DNA from: Lobulomyces angularis
Taxonomy: Eukaryota; Chytridiomycota; Chytridiomycetes; Lobulomycetales; Lobulomycetaceae
DNA length: 64,000 bases
Direction of reading: 5' to 3'
Assembly: GCA_027604685.1 (NCBI GenBank)
Contig: JADHYX010000076.1
Location: forward strand, 1 to 64,000
Position numbers and translations under genes: made by a program. The notes beneath the pieces were generated by a model. The model was given only the letters and a program-made list of their open reading frames with translations, made no database searches and had not been told where the DNA came from. Shown here piece after piece: positions 1 to 11,127 of the stretch (position 1 is the first letter of the stretch; the number at the start of each line of letters is the position of its first letter).

Positions 1-761
1 CTTTCAAGATAACCTCGAAGATTTACATTCTAATAAAGTTTATATTGATCCTAATAAAAGAGACCTGTTGTATTGTCCTGGAAGTAATTGTAAGAAATTA
101 AGATATACTCAAATGCAACGAAGAAAGGAAAGTGAGTTAAAACATTATCGAAAAATTCGAGAAAGATATCAAGTTGCTACTGTGAATTATGAAATAACAA
201 AAAAAACATTGGATAAAACAAAATGGAATGACTACATGAAAGAATTTTTTATTAAGTTTTACCATAGTGAAGAATTTTATAAGCAATTAATCTTCAGAAA
301 ACTTAAATTAAAGACCTTTATCAATACTCAAAAATCAGAAAGTAAATTTATAAAAAAATGTAAAAAAAAAGTTTGGAGAAGAAAAAAACACAACAATTAT
401 TATTGGGGATTGGTCAAAAACAAGCATGAAGCATCAAGTTCCAACAAAAAGTAAAGGATTCGAGAAATGTTTAAGAAAGTAGGTTTTGATGTATTTTTAT
501 GTAATGAAGTTTTGACATCTTCATTTTGCCCAGTATGTAAAAAAGATCATTAGAGACATTCAAATATAGAGAATCTCCTAGACCTTGGATTAAAAAAATT
601 GAAAAAGTACATGGGTTGTTGCACTGCAAAAGTGAAATTTGTCAACTGCCTAATGGAAAAAAAGATTATGGAACAGAGATGATGTTGCAACCATGATGAT
701 AAGATCGGTGGTGGAAAGTTATATAATAGAAGGTTGTAGACCAAAATATCCTTGTATATAA
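1..761 (+). pseudogene. Fanzor (eukaryotic TnpB-like nuclease) relic, C-terminal half, frameshifted
   Basis: Fanzors are eukaryotic relatives of IS200/IS605 TnpB, RNA-guided DNA nucleases carried by transposons. Read through several frames, the RuvC landmarks appear in order: IDPNKRDLLY (catalytic Asp codon 47-49), IIIGDWS then MKHQVPTKSKGF (396 onward), GFDVFLCNEVLTSSFCPVC (Glu codon 506-508 plus first zinc-knuckle pair), PRPW (580-588) and HGLLHCKSEIC (second pair), and LWNRDDVAT (666 onward, last Asp codon 678-683). The Glu sits in the NExxTS block, as in Fanzors with the rearranged RuvC-II glutamate. The frame goes 2-0-2-1-0 with stops at 452, 480 and 551, so no intact product is possible. 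The N-terminal part lies outside the window. The shifts lack GT...AG borders, so introns do not explain them. Family assignment is firm from motif order; Fanzor1 versus Fanzor2 was not determined. Confidence 0.85.
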
Positions 762-974
762 TATAGATAGTTTTTCAACATAGTTTTCACTTTGTTTATA
801 TTAAATATATGTTGGTGTTATTGTGTTATTTTTTTGAATATTAATGTGCAAAAAGATAATGCCCAAGCACTATTTTAGTGTAAAAAATACATCACGAAAA
901 AAATTATCTTCAAAAATAGAAATTAAACAACTATTTTAAATAAAATACTTACACACAAGCAATTGTAAAAGAAA

Positions 975-1611
975 ATGCAGGAAAGTCAATCCATAATAGA
1001 AGATAGAAGGGGAACTTTAATAAATGTAATGCAAAACAATACCTCTAAGCAAGAAAAACAAAGTCAAAAATTTCAAAAATTTCAAAGCAACATCACTAAT
1101 CTGAGTAACAAAGTGAAATCTACTAAAGAAGAACTGGAAAAAATTTCTAGTTTGACTAAAGATTTAGAAGAGCAGTGCATCATTCAAGACAAGGAGTGTA
1201 AAGAGTTGGAGGTGGAGGAAGAAAAAACTAAAGGTTTACTTTTTTTTTTTTTTTAAACAAATACTGTTTTAAAACCTTCAAATTTACTCCTGAATTAATT
1301 TCATTTATATTCAAATCTTTTTAATTTTTTAAAAAGTGTATTTCATTTTTTTTTTATCATTTTTAATTTTTTATCAAGTTGAGGTTCAGGAATTACTGGA
1401 TGAAATTGAGGTGAAATATATTTAATGTTTTTAATTTCAGTTTCTTTTAAAAAAGTTAAAAAAAAATAAAATTAAATTTTATTTTTTTTTTTTAATTATG
1501 AAGGCATTATTAAGTGAGAAGAAAAAAATTGAACAAAAATTAGAAGATGTGAAAAACGAAAATAACAAATTAGACGCGTTAATTCATTTAGAGAAAGATT
1601 TTGATAAATAG
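975..1611 (+). CDS. Small coiled-coil protein, family not recognised
   Basis: Three exons are visible. The first (975 to about 1234) starts at ATG and encodes a Lys/Glu/Gln-rich helix; a short one around 1382-1410 reads VEVQELLDEIE; the last (about 1501-1611) reads ALLSEKKKIEQKLEDVKNEN and ends LEKDFDK-stop. Phases join cleanly (phase 1, then phase 0). The product of about 135 residues is nearly all predicted coiled coil, without signal peptide or membrane segment. Size and the closing helix recall intraflagellar protein IFT20 or small kinetochore coiled coils, but no diagnostic motif is present. A further open exon at 1879-2004, preceded by a good acceptor (TTTAATTGTAG), suggests the gene or a neighbour continues downstream by alternative splicing. 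Confidence 0.55.
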
Positions 1612-2079
1612 AATTTTGATTATCTCATAAAAATTTTGTTTTTAAAATATTTCGCCAAGTGAAGTAGATCTGTAATAATTTATTACTTTCTTAAATTTTT
1701 TGTATGTTGGAATATGAAAAATTTAAAGAATTACAAATTAAAAAAAGAAAACTAAATTAAGTAAATTTTATTAATTTGAAGTTTTAAAAAATTCACTTAA
1801 CTATTCATCAAGTTTTTTGCACATTTCTAACCTTTTTGATATACGTGAGTAAAGGAGACTCACTTGATTTAATTGTAGAAAGAAAAGCATTCTTTTTTAA
1901 AACGTTTGTTAGGAACATTGAAAAATGAAGAAAACTTACAGTTGCATTTAAATCTATTAAAATACTCAACAACACTCCTATTTTCTAATAAACGATCGGT
2001 TTAGTTCTAATTTTTTAAACAGTGTAAGTTTTAATTTTTGATTCCATTAAAAACATACAATTCAAAAAAACATACTTCT
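1612..2079. other. AT-rich spacer with one unassigned exon-like stretch
   Basis: Mostly low-complexity AT sequence. Positions 1879-2004 (+) form an open stretch ending in TAG, preceded by a consensus acceptor, reading HSFLKRLLGTLKNEENLQLH near its start. Another short open run at about 1705-1755 reads LEYEKFKELQIKKRKLN. Both look coding in composition but cannot be joined in frame to the upstream coiled-coil gene without passing its stop at 1609-1611. They may be alternative 3' exons or gene remnants. Confidence 0.3.
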
Positions 2080-2262
2080 AGACACAGTTATAAGAAAGAT
2101 GGGAGTTTTATTAGTGTACAACAAAACTAGCATTAATGGTTTTAAATTTATAACAACAATATATAATTTTAGATGCAGATATAAGTCAGTAAGAGTGTTT
2201 CAATACTAGTACAACAAACTAGCACTAGCGGTTTTAAATTTATAACTACAATATATACATTA
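2080..2262. repeat. 91-bp imperfect tandem duplication
   Basis: Two adjacent copies, 2080-2171 and 2171-2262, align over their length. Both contain the block GTACAACAAA(A)CTAGCA followed by GGTTTTAAATTTATAAC and then ACAATATATA. Substitutions are scattered, so the duplication is not recent. It lies between the coiled-coil gene and the 3' end of the aquaporin gene. No open frame spans it and no inverted repeats are obvious. Confidence 0.75.
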
Positions 2263-2306
2263 TTTTTTAAAGAACAAAATTGTCAATAAAGAACAAGATG
2301 ATCTTT

Positions 2307-4001
2307 TTATACTGGTAAAATTTTTTTATTTGTCTTTAAATCCCTCAAGTCTTTTCTTCCCATTCGTGAAGCGATTCCTCTATCATCTAATCGTAAAGAA
2401 AAGAAATACAATCCTCCTCCAATAATCGCACCTAAATCGCAAAAATTCTTTAATTAATTGTTAGTTTAAATTTTTATTTTTACCGATGATCGGTCCTACG
2501 ATAAATACCCAGAACCCTCTTTGCGGTCCTGGTATCGCGACCGAATTCCATCCTGCAAAATAGGCTATATTTTTTCATTAATAAATTTTTCTATACATTT
2601 TTAAGAGTTACCAACTATTCTTGGTCCAAAATCTCTGGCAGGATTAAATCCAGCTTGAGAAAGGGGAGAAAATAACACGGTCAATATAGCTACTGTAAAA
2701 CCTATAAATAAAGGTGCCATTCCTTTAATTACCGCTTTATTATTCTAGTTTAATTGAATTATTAAATAAACTTAATTTTGGATTAAAAAGTCTACCTGAT
2801 CTGTTAAAGAAAATATGGTAAAAGTCAATATAGCGGTCCCTAAAGCCTCAGCTAAAAGAGCATCGTTTGCTGTAACTATTACTTTATTTTCAGCTTGAGT
2901 TGATATAAAAACGTTTGGATTTGGGTAGTATCTGAAAAAACAATTCAGGTTGGTTTTCAATAATTTTTAAGGATATTATAATATTACTCTCCAAATACAG
3001 CTGCACTTCTTTGACTACCTTCTTGGCCTCTAATAATTTTATGATTTGTTTCAAAATTTTCCAAGAGTCTTTCATACACCCAGTAGTTTACTAATCCCGC
3101 ACATACCCCTCCCAAGTTTTGAACAAATATATAACCTTTCAGAAGAAAAGTTTTAAATCTACTTACAATTTAGTATGAGTTATAATCTACCTAAAGCAAC
3201 TCTCCAATGGAAATCGGTATAAAGAGAAAAAGCTACAGTAATTGCAGGATTTAAATGCGCTCCGCTGTGATGACGTGAAACATAAATTGCTATAGCAACA
3301 CCATATCCTTAAAGAATCCCAAAATGAGTTAAAATCACGAAAAATAATATTAAGTTTTATGTACCCCATACGGAAGCGACTTGCCAACTTGAACCCATAG
3401 AATCTGTTAAGACGCTCGCTGCCACAGCACCAGTGCCAAAAAATGTTAGCAGAAAAGTTCCAATAAATTCACTAATATATGGTCTAAGGAAGTGTCTACT
3501 TCTTGAACCAACAAAGAAGAATAAATTAAATCTATTACTTAAACAACCTCCATGAAATGTTGCATTAGTACTATCGTCTTTTACTTTTGACCAAAACTTT
3601 CTGCCACTTCCTTTATTATTTGCGGATGCTGTATCATTCTCTAAAATGGTTATAGATTTGATGTAGTTTTGATTGTTCCTTTTTATAGGCAATTCGTCAA
3701 CAAATGTAATATTTTTTTTCAACACTCCATTATTTCTAATATTTCCTTGTATATTTTCTAGATGGCCATATTCTTTTAACCACTGAATTTGTGATTTTGA
3801 ATTTGGATCTTCCTGCTCACTAGAAACTGCAGAGGAAGTAGAGTCTCTCAAATTTGGTAGTGCAATGTTTTCAATAGAAATTTGCATCATTAAATTTTCG
3901 TCTTCGTTCATTTGCATTGTACTCTTCGTTAATTCAAGTGTATGATTTCTTTGAATATTAGTTACATTTGCATTTGAATTAAAATTCGAAACTACCGACA
4001 T
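2307..4001 (-). CDS. Aquaglyceroporin (MIP family channel)
   Basis: Plasma-membrane or vacuolar channel for glycerol and water. After an unusual N-terminal extension of about 150 residues (Ser/Asn-rich, cytosolic), the MIP core begins with ISEFIGTFLLTFFGTGAVAA. Both signature loops are present: SGAHLNPAITVAFSLYTDFHW (first NPA) and GFNPARDFGPRIVG (second NPA). The Asp following the second NPA-Arg (NPARDFGPR) is the residue typical of glycerol facilitators rather than strict water channels. The C-terminal segment runs RLDDRGIASRMGRKDL. At least six short introns split the core. The start is the ATG at 4001; the stop is at 2307-2309. It is divergent from HTATSF1 across a 660-bp AT-rich spacer. 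Substrate preference is inferred from the loop residue only. Confidence 0.92.
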
Positions 4002-4659
4002 TGATAGTTAAAAAGAGCACTAGTATTTTCAAGTTATAACAGAAAAAATATAACAAGTTACCAAATTAATGATATTTCGGTTGTTCTTTATTATTTTATT
4101 TTTTTAGTTTTTTTTTTTCAACCAATCAAAAAAAATTTTTTTTAGGTGTAAAACAAAAAAAATACTATGGTAAAACAATCTTATATGCTTAAATAAAATC
4201 AAACACTATTTAAGAATGAAAACAAGCATTTTAAATATTTCATCTATTTCGATGTTTAAATAATTAACGAAAATTTAAATCTTGCAATTTTTTTTTTTAT
4301 CAGTTGCATAAGTAAAATGACTCAGTAATTATTTTTAGTTGATTTTTTCATTTATATCTCCTCTTCTATTATTTTATTCCAGTTTTTTTCGTACTAAAAC
4401 AAATCCCCAAAATGATAACTTTTTTATCTTTGAAGAGATTCTTCATAACTTTTTTAAAATAATTAGAAGTTTAAATTTCATTTATTTTTTACTTTAAAAG
4501 CTCTCTTTTCATTTAAATTAACAAAAATGACAACTGGAACATAGTTAATAGTTGAGATGGAAATTAACACAAAAAAAAAAAATTAATAAACAAATAGAAA
4601 AAGAAAAAATATTTTTGAGAAGAGCAACTCAACAAAAAAAATTTAAAAATTAAAAAGAT
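4002..4659. other. Divergent intergenic region, aquaglyceroporin / HTATSF1
   Basis: Contains only AT-rich sequence with poly(T) and poly(A) runs. It must hold both promoters because the two start codons face away from each other. No open frame of note, no TATA-type box that stands out from background, and no RNA gene. Confidence 0.5.
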
Positions 4660-6239
4660 ATGGAAGGAGAAAATGTACCATTAGGATTTGGTGTAGATCA
4701 AAACATTAAATTGACAAATGGAATTTACACCAAAATAGAAGATGGCTTAACATATGAGTATGAAAGTTCTAAAAAAGGTTGGTTTCCTGTATTAGAAGAG
4801 GTCTTTGATCAGCAGCAAAGGTAAAAGTTAATTTTTTTTTTTTAATTTACTTTACAAAAAATATCAAATTTTAGCATTTATAAAGTTGATGGAGTTGATG
4901 AATCGGTATGTTTGCTTCAGTTACTGATTTCATATGCATATATATGTGTCTGAAAATTAAAACAATTAATGTTGTTTTAACCGTCTTAAAAAAAAGAAAA
5001 TTCTTAAAAACAAAAAAAAATAAACATTTATATATTTACATAAAATAAAATATATAAAATTACTCTTAAATATAAATTAAAGGAACCTGCATTTGACCCT
5101 GCTTTAAAAAAAAAAGAAAAAAGGAAACTTGACCATCATGTAAAGGAATTTTCTACTGAATCTTATCAATTATTAATTTTTTTTTTTAATATTTAGCCTG
5201 ATGAAACGGCAAAAAAAAAACCAAAAAAAATTAATACCTCAGTATACGTAACCAATCTTCCAACAGATTGTACTGTAGAGGAGATTCATGATTATTTCAA
5301 GAAATGTGGAATTATTTTGGAGGACACTCATACTGGTTTTTTTTAAACTATGTATATAAAATTAATTATTCCGTATAGGATTACCAAAAATAAAAATATA
5401 TCAAGATGAGGAGGGAAGAAACAAAGGAGACGCCCTAGTGGTTTACTTTAAGGAGGAGTCTGTAAAAATGGCATGCAGTTTATTAGATGATACTTTATTC
5501 AGATTTGGTGAAAAACCAATTAAAGTCCAAGAGGCAGTCTTTCAAGAAAAAGAAAAAACTGAAGAAGAAAAAAAAGAAGCAAAAGTTGATAAAAATAGAA
5601 TAAGAAAAAAAATGCACAAATTGACAAAGTTAGCTCCATTTTCTTATTAAAAAAATATAAAATTTTTAATCTATTTTTATCACAAAAAATTTAATATTAT
5701 TAATATCCTTTCAAATAAATAGAAAGCTGGATTGGGAAGGTGATGAAATTGATGAAGAAGAAATAAAAAATTCAAAAAATGCAAAAATTGGTTTGTTATA
5801 ATAAAGAAAAAATACAACAGATTAATTACTGTATTTTTTATTTTTTCAAGTAATTCTAAAGCATATGTTTTCACTTGAAGAATTAGAAGAGGATCCTACT
5901 TTACTACTAGATTTAAAAGAAGATATACGAGAAGAAGCTGAAAAATTAGGGTAAAAAATATATTGTGCATTGTAATGGATTATTTTCAGGGAGGTTACAA
6001 ACATTGTATTATATGATAAAAATCCAGATGGTGTAATAAGTGTTAGATATAAGGATGCAGCTAGTGCGCTAGCATGTGTAAAAAATATGAATGGAAGGTG
6101 GTTTTCGAAAAGAAAGATTGAAGCTTCAATATATGATGGAAAATTAAAATATGAAAAAACTATTAGTAGTTTGGAGAATGAAGAGGAGGAAGAGCTGAGA
6201 TTAAAAAAATATGAAGAGTGGTTGCAAAATCAGAACTAA
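4660..6239 (+). CDS. HTATSF1: HTATSF1 / CUS2 splicing factor
   Basis: U2 snRNP-associated factor that helps SF3B1/U2 function. The N-terminus has the GYTKIEDGLTYE-type block (here NGIYTKIEDGLTYEYES) common to the family. The first RRM begins SVYVTNLPTDCTVEEIHDYF and contains GRNKGDALVVYFKEESVKMA. A Lys-rich linker follows (RIRKKMHKL, KLDWEGDE). The second domain is a UHM: MFSLEELEEDPTLLLDLKED, NIVLYDKNPDGVISVRY, and NGRWFSKRKIEASIYDG, where the R-W-F tripeptide is the ligand-binding motif that recognises U2AF-ligand tryptophans. About seven introns, several followed by long poly(T). The start is the first ATG after the spacer; the stop is TAA at 6237. The C-terminal acidic tail is short (LENEEEEELRLKKYEEWLQ), closer to yeast CUS2 than to human HTATSF1. 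Confidence 0.93.
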
Positions 6240-6272
6240 CCTTTTTTTTTTTTTTTTTTTTTTTAATTAAAG

Positions 6273-6617
6273 AAAAATGTTTCAAATGAAGTTTTGAACT
6301 TAAAAAAAGAAAAATTAAACTTGGAAATTGGGGAATTTTTCTCAAAATTAAAAAATTTCAATACAACTTTTGATTCAAATCATTTGCTTGAAAAATTTAG
6401 AAGTTGCGGTGGTCTCATAAACAAACCGACGACATTAAAAATTGAAGAATAACGCATTCCCATTCTTGAAAGTGACTGATTTTTTAACCACCATTTTTTT
6501 TTAAACCTAGATGATGAAACACTTCAAAAATTAGTGTTAGACAAAAATCGACATCAAATCTTCTTTTCTTATCAAACTCAGTCGTCTCATTTTACTGTTG
6601 ATTTACTATTTAAATAA
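6273..6617 (+). other. Coding-like segment without a start (orphan exons)
   Basis: Directly after HTATSF1, a 23-T run and the acceptor-like TTAATTAAAG, an open stretch reads NLEIGEFFSKLKNFNTTFDS then HLLEKFRSCGGLINKP up to a stop at 6450. A second open stretch at about 6511-6617 reads DDETLQKLVLDKNRHQIFFS and ends TVDLLFK-stop. They join in phase if the donor is G|GTGGTC near 6408. No in-frame ATG precedes the first stretch, and no GT donor in the right phase exists in the last HTATSF1 exon. It is either the tail of a gene whose first exon has decayed, or an unrecognised small gene. Family unknown. Confidence 0.35.
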
Positions 6618-6744
6618 AAAAACAATTCTTTTTAGATTTTTTAGAAACATTTCGTAAAATTTTTAACGTGAATAATGATTAATTAAAAATATAGATTTAA
6701 AATAATATATCTGCATAGAATTTTACATTTACTAAACTGTTTAT

Positions 6745-7748
6745 TTAATCTCTCTTAGAATTTCGCATGTCAATTTGTAGAAGACCAGCGATCGATTGAC
6801 AATATCCATATTTCTCAGCCTGCTCTCTTGCATAGTCATCAATCCCAAAACTTTGAACTCTTTCGTCCTGCAAAAGTAGTTTAACCGTGTTATACTGACC
6901 GCCTAAGCTGACCATTAAGAGAGCATCGTTGTTATTTTGACTCGGATCAATTCTTTCGTCAGTTAACAAGTACCTCAGTAAACGCAAATCGTTTGCTCTA
7001 CCAGCATAATAAATAATGTCTCCTTGAATCTCCATCTGTTCAAATGTCAAAAGATATTTAACTATGTCGCAATGCCCTAACATACTTGACTTTACTAACG
7101 CTTTGTAGCCATATTTTTTAACGTTGAAATTATCAAAGCTTGTAATCTGTCTAACCATAGTTAAGTTTCCATTTTCACAGGCGTAAAACAAACATTGAGC
7201 GAGGTTCTCTAAGGGGTTAAATAATTCGGTACACAATAGAAACTCAAATGCTTTAATACAATTTAATTCAGATGCCAGTTCCAACAAGTTACTCTTAAAT
7301 TTTAAGTTTGTTAAAAAAAAAAAAAAATAAAATTTAAACTTATTGAAAATTAAAAAAGAGAATAATTTTTTGAAAAAACATAAATTTGAATAATTTCATT
7401 TATAATAATTTTAATGAAAGGAATGAAATTTGAAATTTTTACATTTTTTTTTTATTTTTTTTTTCAATTTTTTCTTACCTCTTCATCATCTTTTCTTACC
7501 TGTTCATATTTTAGATTTATTTTCGACCAACGAATTTGGTCCATGAAGCTACGACGTATACTTTCATCTATGTCCTCCAATTTTGCAACTTCCAACAATT
7601 GCTGCGAATTCAGATTAATGTAGAAGTTGAAGTATGTAGAAGTTAACTTGAGGTTGACAACTGATTTCCAATCTAAATACGACGATACATGCAGTAGTAC
7701 GTCAACTGTAAGACTAAATATCCCATTCTCTGCATTATTTCCCAACAT
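6745..7748 (-). CDS. F-box plus ankyrin-like repeat protein
   Basis: Two exons. The first encodes an F-box-like N-terminus: IFSLTVDVLLHVSSYLDWKS followed by VVNLKLTSTYFN, matching the helix pattern that docks SKP1 in SCF ubiquitin ligases. The intron follows IRWSKINLKYEQ and the second exon carries four to five ankyrin-like repeats with recognisable turns, such as ACENGNLTMVRQI, SSMLGHCDIVKYLLT, AGRANDLRLLRYLLTDERID and VSLGGQYNTVKLLLQDERV. These degenerate ankyrin arrays are common in expanded families of protists and early fungi. A plausible role is substrate adaptor of an SCF ligase; the target is unknown. The stop is TAA at 6745. The splice junction (AACAG|GTAAGA ... TTTAAG|AG) keeps the frame. 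Confidence 0.75.
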
Positions 7749-8120
7749 TTCAAATTTGGGAGGCTTTTATGGTTTATAATTTTCTTTAATTCAATGAAAA
7801 GATTGAAAAATTTATATTTTACGAAGTTTTCTATTTACAGTCTCAATTATTTTAATATAAATAGAAATTTAACTAGTAATGAAAGAAAAAATAGATCAAC
7901 AATTTTATAGCATTCATAACATTTTTAGTCGGGAATTCTTTGCTTATAAACTAACGCAATAATTTATTAAAACAAGTTTTTAACTGTGTTTACTAACAAA
8001 AAAACTAACCCATTCTATATAAAAAAATCAAAACAATCGCGAAAAAAAAATGAATTTTAAATAATAACACTTTTAAGTGTACCAAAAAAAAAAAGAAGTT
8101 ACATGAATTTGAAAATTTTG
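7749..8120. other. Intergenic spacer
   Basis: AT-rich sequence between the F-box/ankyrin gene start and the 3' end of the membrane SH3 gene. It holds the presumed promoter of the F-box gene. No open frame or RNA gene could be supported. Confidence 0.4.
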
Positions 8121-9910
8121 TTAATGAAGTGAAGTTTGCACTTGACCATTAGAAGTTTTTTGAATTATTGTAACTACACCTGGTTTATAAACAGTTAAGC
8201 AATGGAATGGAACTAGTCCAATAGTTTCCACATCAGATTTTTTTTTCTCAGAACTTGACTTTGAGAGAGTGGAAGTAGTAGTACTTAAAAAGTTTGTGGA
8301 TTTTTTTATTAATTTTCCTTTTTCTAATTCTTTCTTCTGCAAAATTAAATTCTCTTCAATTTCTGCCTCTTCACTTTTTTCTTTTGTATTTCAAAAATAT
8401 TAGTTTAAGAAAAAAATAAAATAAAAATACTTAGGCTGGCGTAATAACTATCGGTAAAAGGACTGCATTCTACCCTTTTTACTTTAACCCATCCATCTTC
8501 AAAAAATTGTTCACTTAAAACAACGTCGCCCGGAGAAATATATAATTCATCGTTTTTCATTGGAAGGTGTTGTAATATAACGCGATATTTTTCTTGTAAC
8601 ATTCCTTGCGGTCGCCAAGTGGAACTCCCGCCGGTGTCTCTATTGGGAGTGCTCCCAACAATGATTGTTGTGCTTTTGGAATCGTCTACTTCTAATTAGT
8701 AAAAAATTACAAAATGTAAAATACTTAATAATGGTGTAGAGCTATCAAGAGTTTTTGTGTCAGATTTTAAACTAGATGATGAGCTAATTTTATTAGTACT
8801 GGTAACTGAGGACCCGTTATTTTCACTGGAAACAACACTATTCTCCTTTTTATTCAAATTGTTCTTACTAGCTATGCTGTCGTCCTCTGATAATTTCTTT
8901 TTATTCATTCTATCGGACACAACTCTTTTTAGAACAGCTAAACCCTTCTACAAAAACATGAATTAATATAGGTGTATCATAATAAAGAAAATCTTACTTT
9001 TTCTTCATCTAATTTTTTAACATATTTGCCTTTCAATCTTCTTCTTCTAACTTGTTGATATTGATAAAAAATGATTGCGAAAAAAATTAAAACGAAAACT
9101 CCTAAACTAATAGATAAGGGCAAAACATAGGATGGTAATTGCTCATTTAATTTAAAGCTGATAGTAACTGGTATATAATTTGGGCAAGTAAGGTTCAATT
9201 TGGAATCAGTGTTTGCATTAAAAAAAGTATTGTTGTTAAAAGTATAAGGAGGATTTGGTAAAAAGGGAATCTCAAATTTTTTTTCCAGTGGGTCACAATT
9301 AACATTGATAATATCCGATTTATTAATTTGACTCTGAAATGAAAGATTTTCAGTACACTTTCCTAGCTTTCCTGGCAGCATAAAATAGACTTCATCTTCC
9401 AAGCAGACATACTAGAAAGTAAGTTAATTGAAATATTAATAATTGGTTAATGTGCTTTTTTTACTTCGTTTTGCAACATAGCAACTTTGAAAATGAAAAT
9501 ATTCTTTTGTTACACAACTTCAGCTTTCTTTTCTTTGAAATGCTTTTGGAACAACTTTTTTAATATTATTGACCCAGCTTGATAATTCTTTAATAACTCA
9601 CACGTTCTAAGAATTCTAAAACATTATGGAAGCAATCACAACCGTCAACTTAAAAAAATAACCCATTTGAGTTACTCTATAAAAAATTCGCTTAAATTAC
9701 CTTCTCAGTATTATTGTAACAGAGTCTTCACTTACTTTTCATTGAAGTTATCACTAGCCTGAAGCATAAAAAAAAAAGTTTCTCCTACTACAAAAAAGCT
9801 TATTATTGGATAAATTTTAGCACACCGTTTCGTTAAGAAAAAAAAAACTACAATTTAGTTACAGCAACAACTGCTATACTGTGTTCGCAGATTAAAGTAT
9901 AACATTGGCA
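8121..9910 (-). CDS. Single-pass membrane protein with cytosolic SH3 domain
   Basis: The best exon (about 8996-9414) encodes an ectodomain with cysteines (GKLGKCTENLSFQSQ, LNLTCPNYIPV), then one membrane helix (PLSISLGVFVLIFFAIIFYQ) and a basic stop-transfer RRRRLKGKYVKK. The cytosolic side has a Ser/Asn-rich linker and a C-terminal SH3: YRVILQHLPMKNDELYISPG, GDVVLSEQFFEDGWVKVKR, and, after a Ser/Lys-rich insertion of about 70 residues, GLVPFHCLTVYKPG in place of the usual GLIPxNYV. The stop is at 8121. Upstream coding-like exons reach about 9910 (QCYTLICEHSIAVVAV, DGCDCFHNVLEFLE) and should form the rest of the Cys-containing ectodomain, but their joins and the start codon are not resolved. 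The architecture matches the fungal membrane-SH3 proteins. Function is likely cell-surface sensing or wall/cytoskeleton coupling. Confidence 0.6.
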
Positions 9911-10132
9911 ATTTAAAAACAAAAAAAAAAGTTTTGATCTTAAATATTTAAACTATTTTTTTTTAAAATTTTGAAAAATAAATAAAATTAATTTTTTTTA
10001 AAAAATAGTTTTTTTTTTTATATAATAAATAATTAACAAAATTTTAATCCAGAGAATTAAGAATTATTGTTAACATTTTTAATAAATTGCGAATATCTAT
10101 ATTTAACTTTAGCACTGTTTGTTAAACTTTCA

Positions 10133-10634
10133 ATGTTCAAATTTAGATTTCCACATTTCAACCAAATTTATTTACACATGTTTCTGTGGACGGCCTGTGG
10201 ATCATTAGCTTTAGAATTAAAATGGTCTTTAGCTGAACTGAATTCTTTTAGGGAGGAATTTGAACATAAAAAGAGACGATTTAAAAAGCTGCTGGAAAAT
10301 GAATCTTTTGTGTACAATAACTTATTAGGTAATATATGCTATTTTGATAATTAAATTGAGCGATTTGAGTAATTTAGTGGTTTAACTACTCCAATAGTAC
10401 ATTGGACGTTTACCTTAAGTTTTTTTTTCTGATATTAAATCAACTAAAGTAAATGATACTAACAGAATTTTAATTTATCGTTAAGCTGAAACTATACCAA
10501 ACGCTAATAATAATAGTACAAAAAAATTAAAAAAACTGATAGAAAGTAATGAAATAAGCAAATTAGGTAGTTTGTTGGAGAGTGAAGACATTGATAATAA
10601 TACAAAAAAGGATAAAAAGTTTCAAATATTTTAA
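10133..10634 (+). CDS. Small single-pass membrane protein, unknown
   Basis: Two exons joined in phase 1 (TTATTAG|GTAATA ... TTAAG|CTGAAAC). The start chosen is the ATG at 10133 (MFKFRFPHFNQIYLHMFLWT). An apolar segment (YLHMFLWTACGSLAL) is followed by an amphipathic, charged helix (SLAELNSFREEFEHKKRRFK) and an Asn/Lys-rich tail. The basic N-terminus before the apolar helix fits a mitochondrial inner-membrane or ER small protein. An open frame extends upstream of the ATG with more hydrophobic residues, so a longer form is possible. No family recognised. Confidence 0.55.
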
Positions 10635-11127
10635 GAATTCAATTCTATTCTAAATTATTGTGTTATTTTCTTTTTTGTAATTGAGTTTTTTAAGCTATAA
10701 AATAAATTTGTTTATAAATGATTGAGATAAGTAGTGGCTTACTTCAAAATACTTATATATTTCCTTCCATTACTTTTTATTTGGTCATTGGGGAGAATTA
10801 ATTTTAAAAAATAGGAAATATTATACTTTTCCCTTTTCGTTAAAAAATGAATGAATGGTTAACGATCATTAACAAAGCCTTTTTAAAGTAAGAAGTAGAG
10901 AAAAAGCATAAGTTATTATTATAAACTTGATGTATTAGTCAATAAATAAGAGTCATTGTCAAGTAATGAAATTTTTTTTTTTTTTTTTTTTTTGTTAAAA
11001 CTTCAACACAAATATTTAATATTTAGCAAACATTTTCAGATTAATAAAATTTAATCGATACAAATTTAACTTTAAAAAAGAAAAGTTTTGCTCTATTGCA
11101 TCAATTCACAATACAAAGTTTTCAAAA
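10635..11127. other. Intergenic spacer with poly(T)
   Basis: Upstream region of the TrpRS gene. Contains a T run of about 22 near 10972-10993 and AT-rich sequence. Nothing else identified. Confidence 0.4.
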
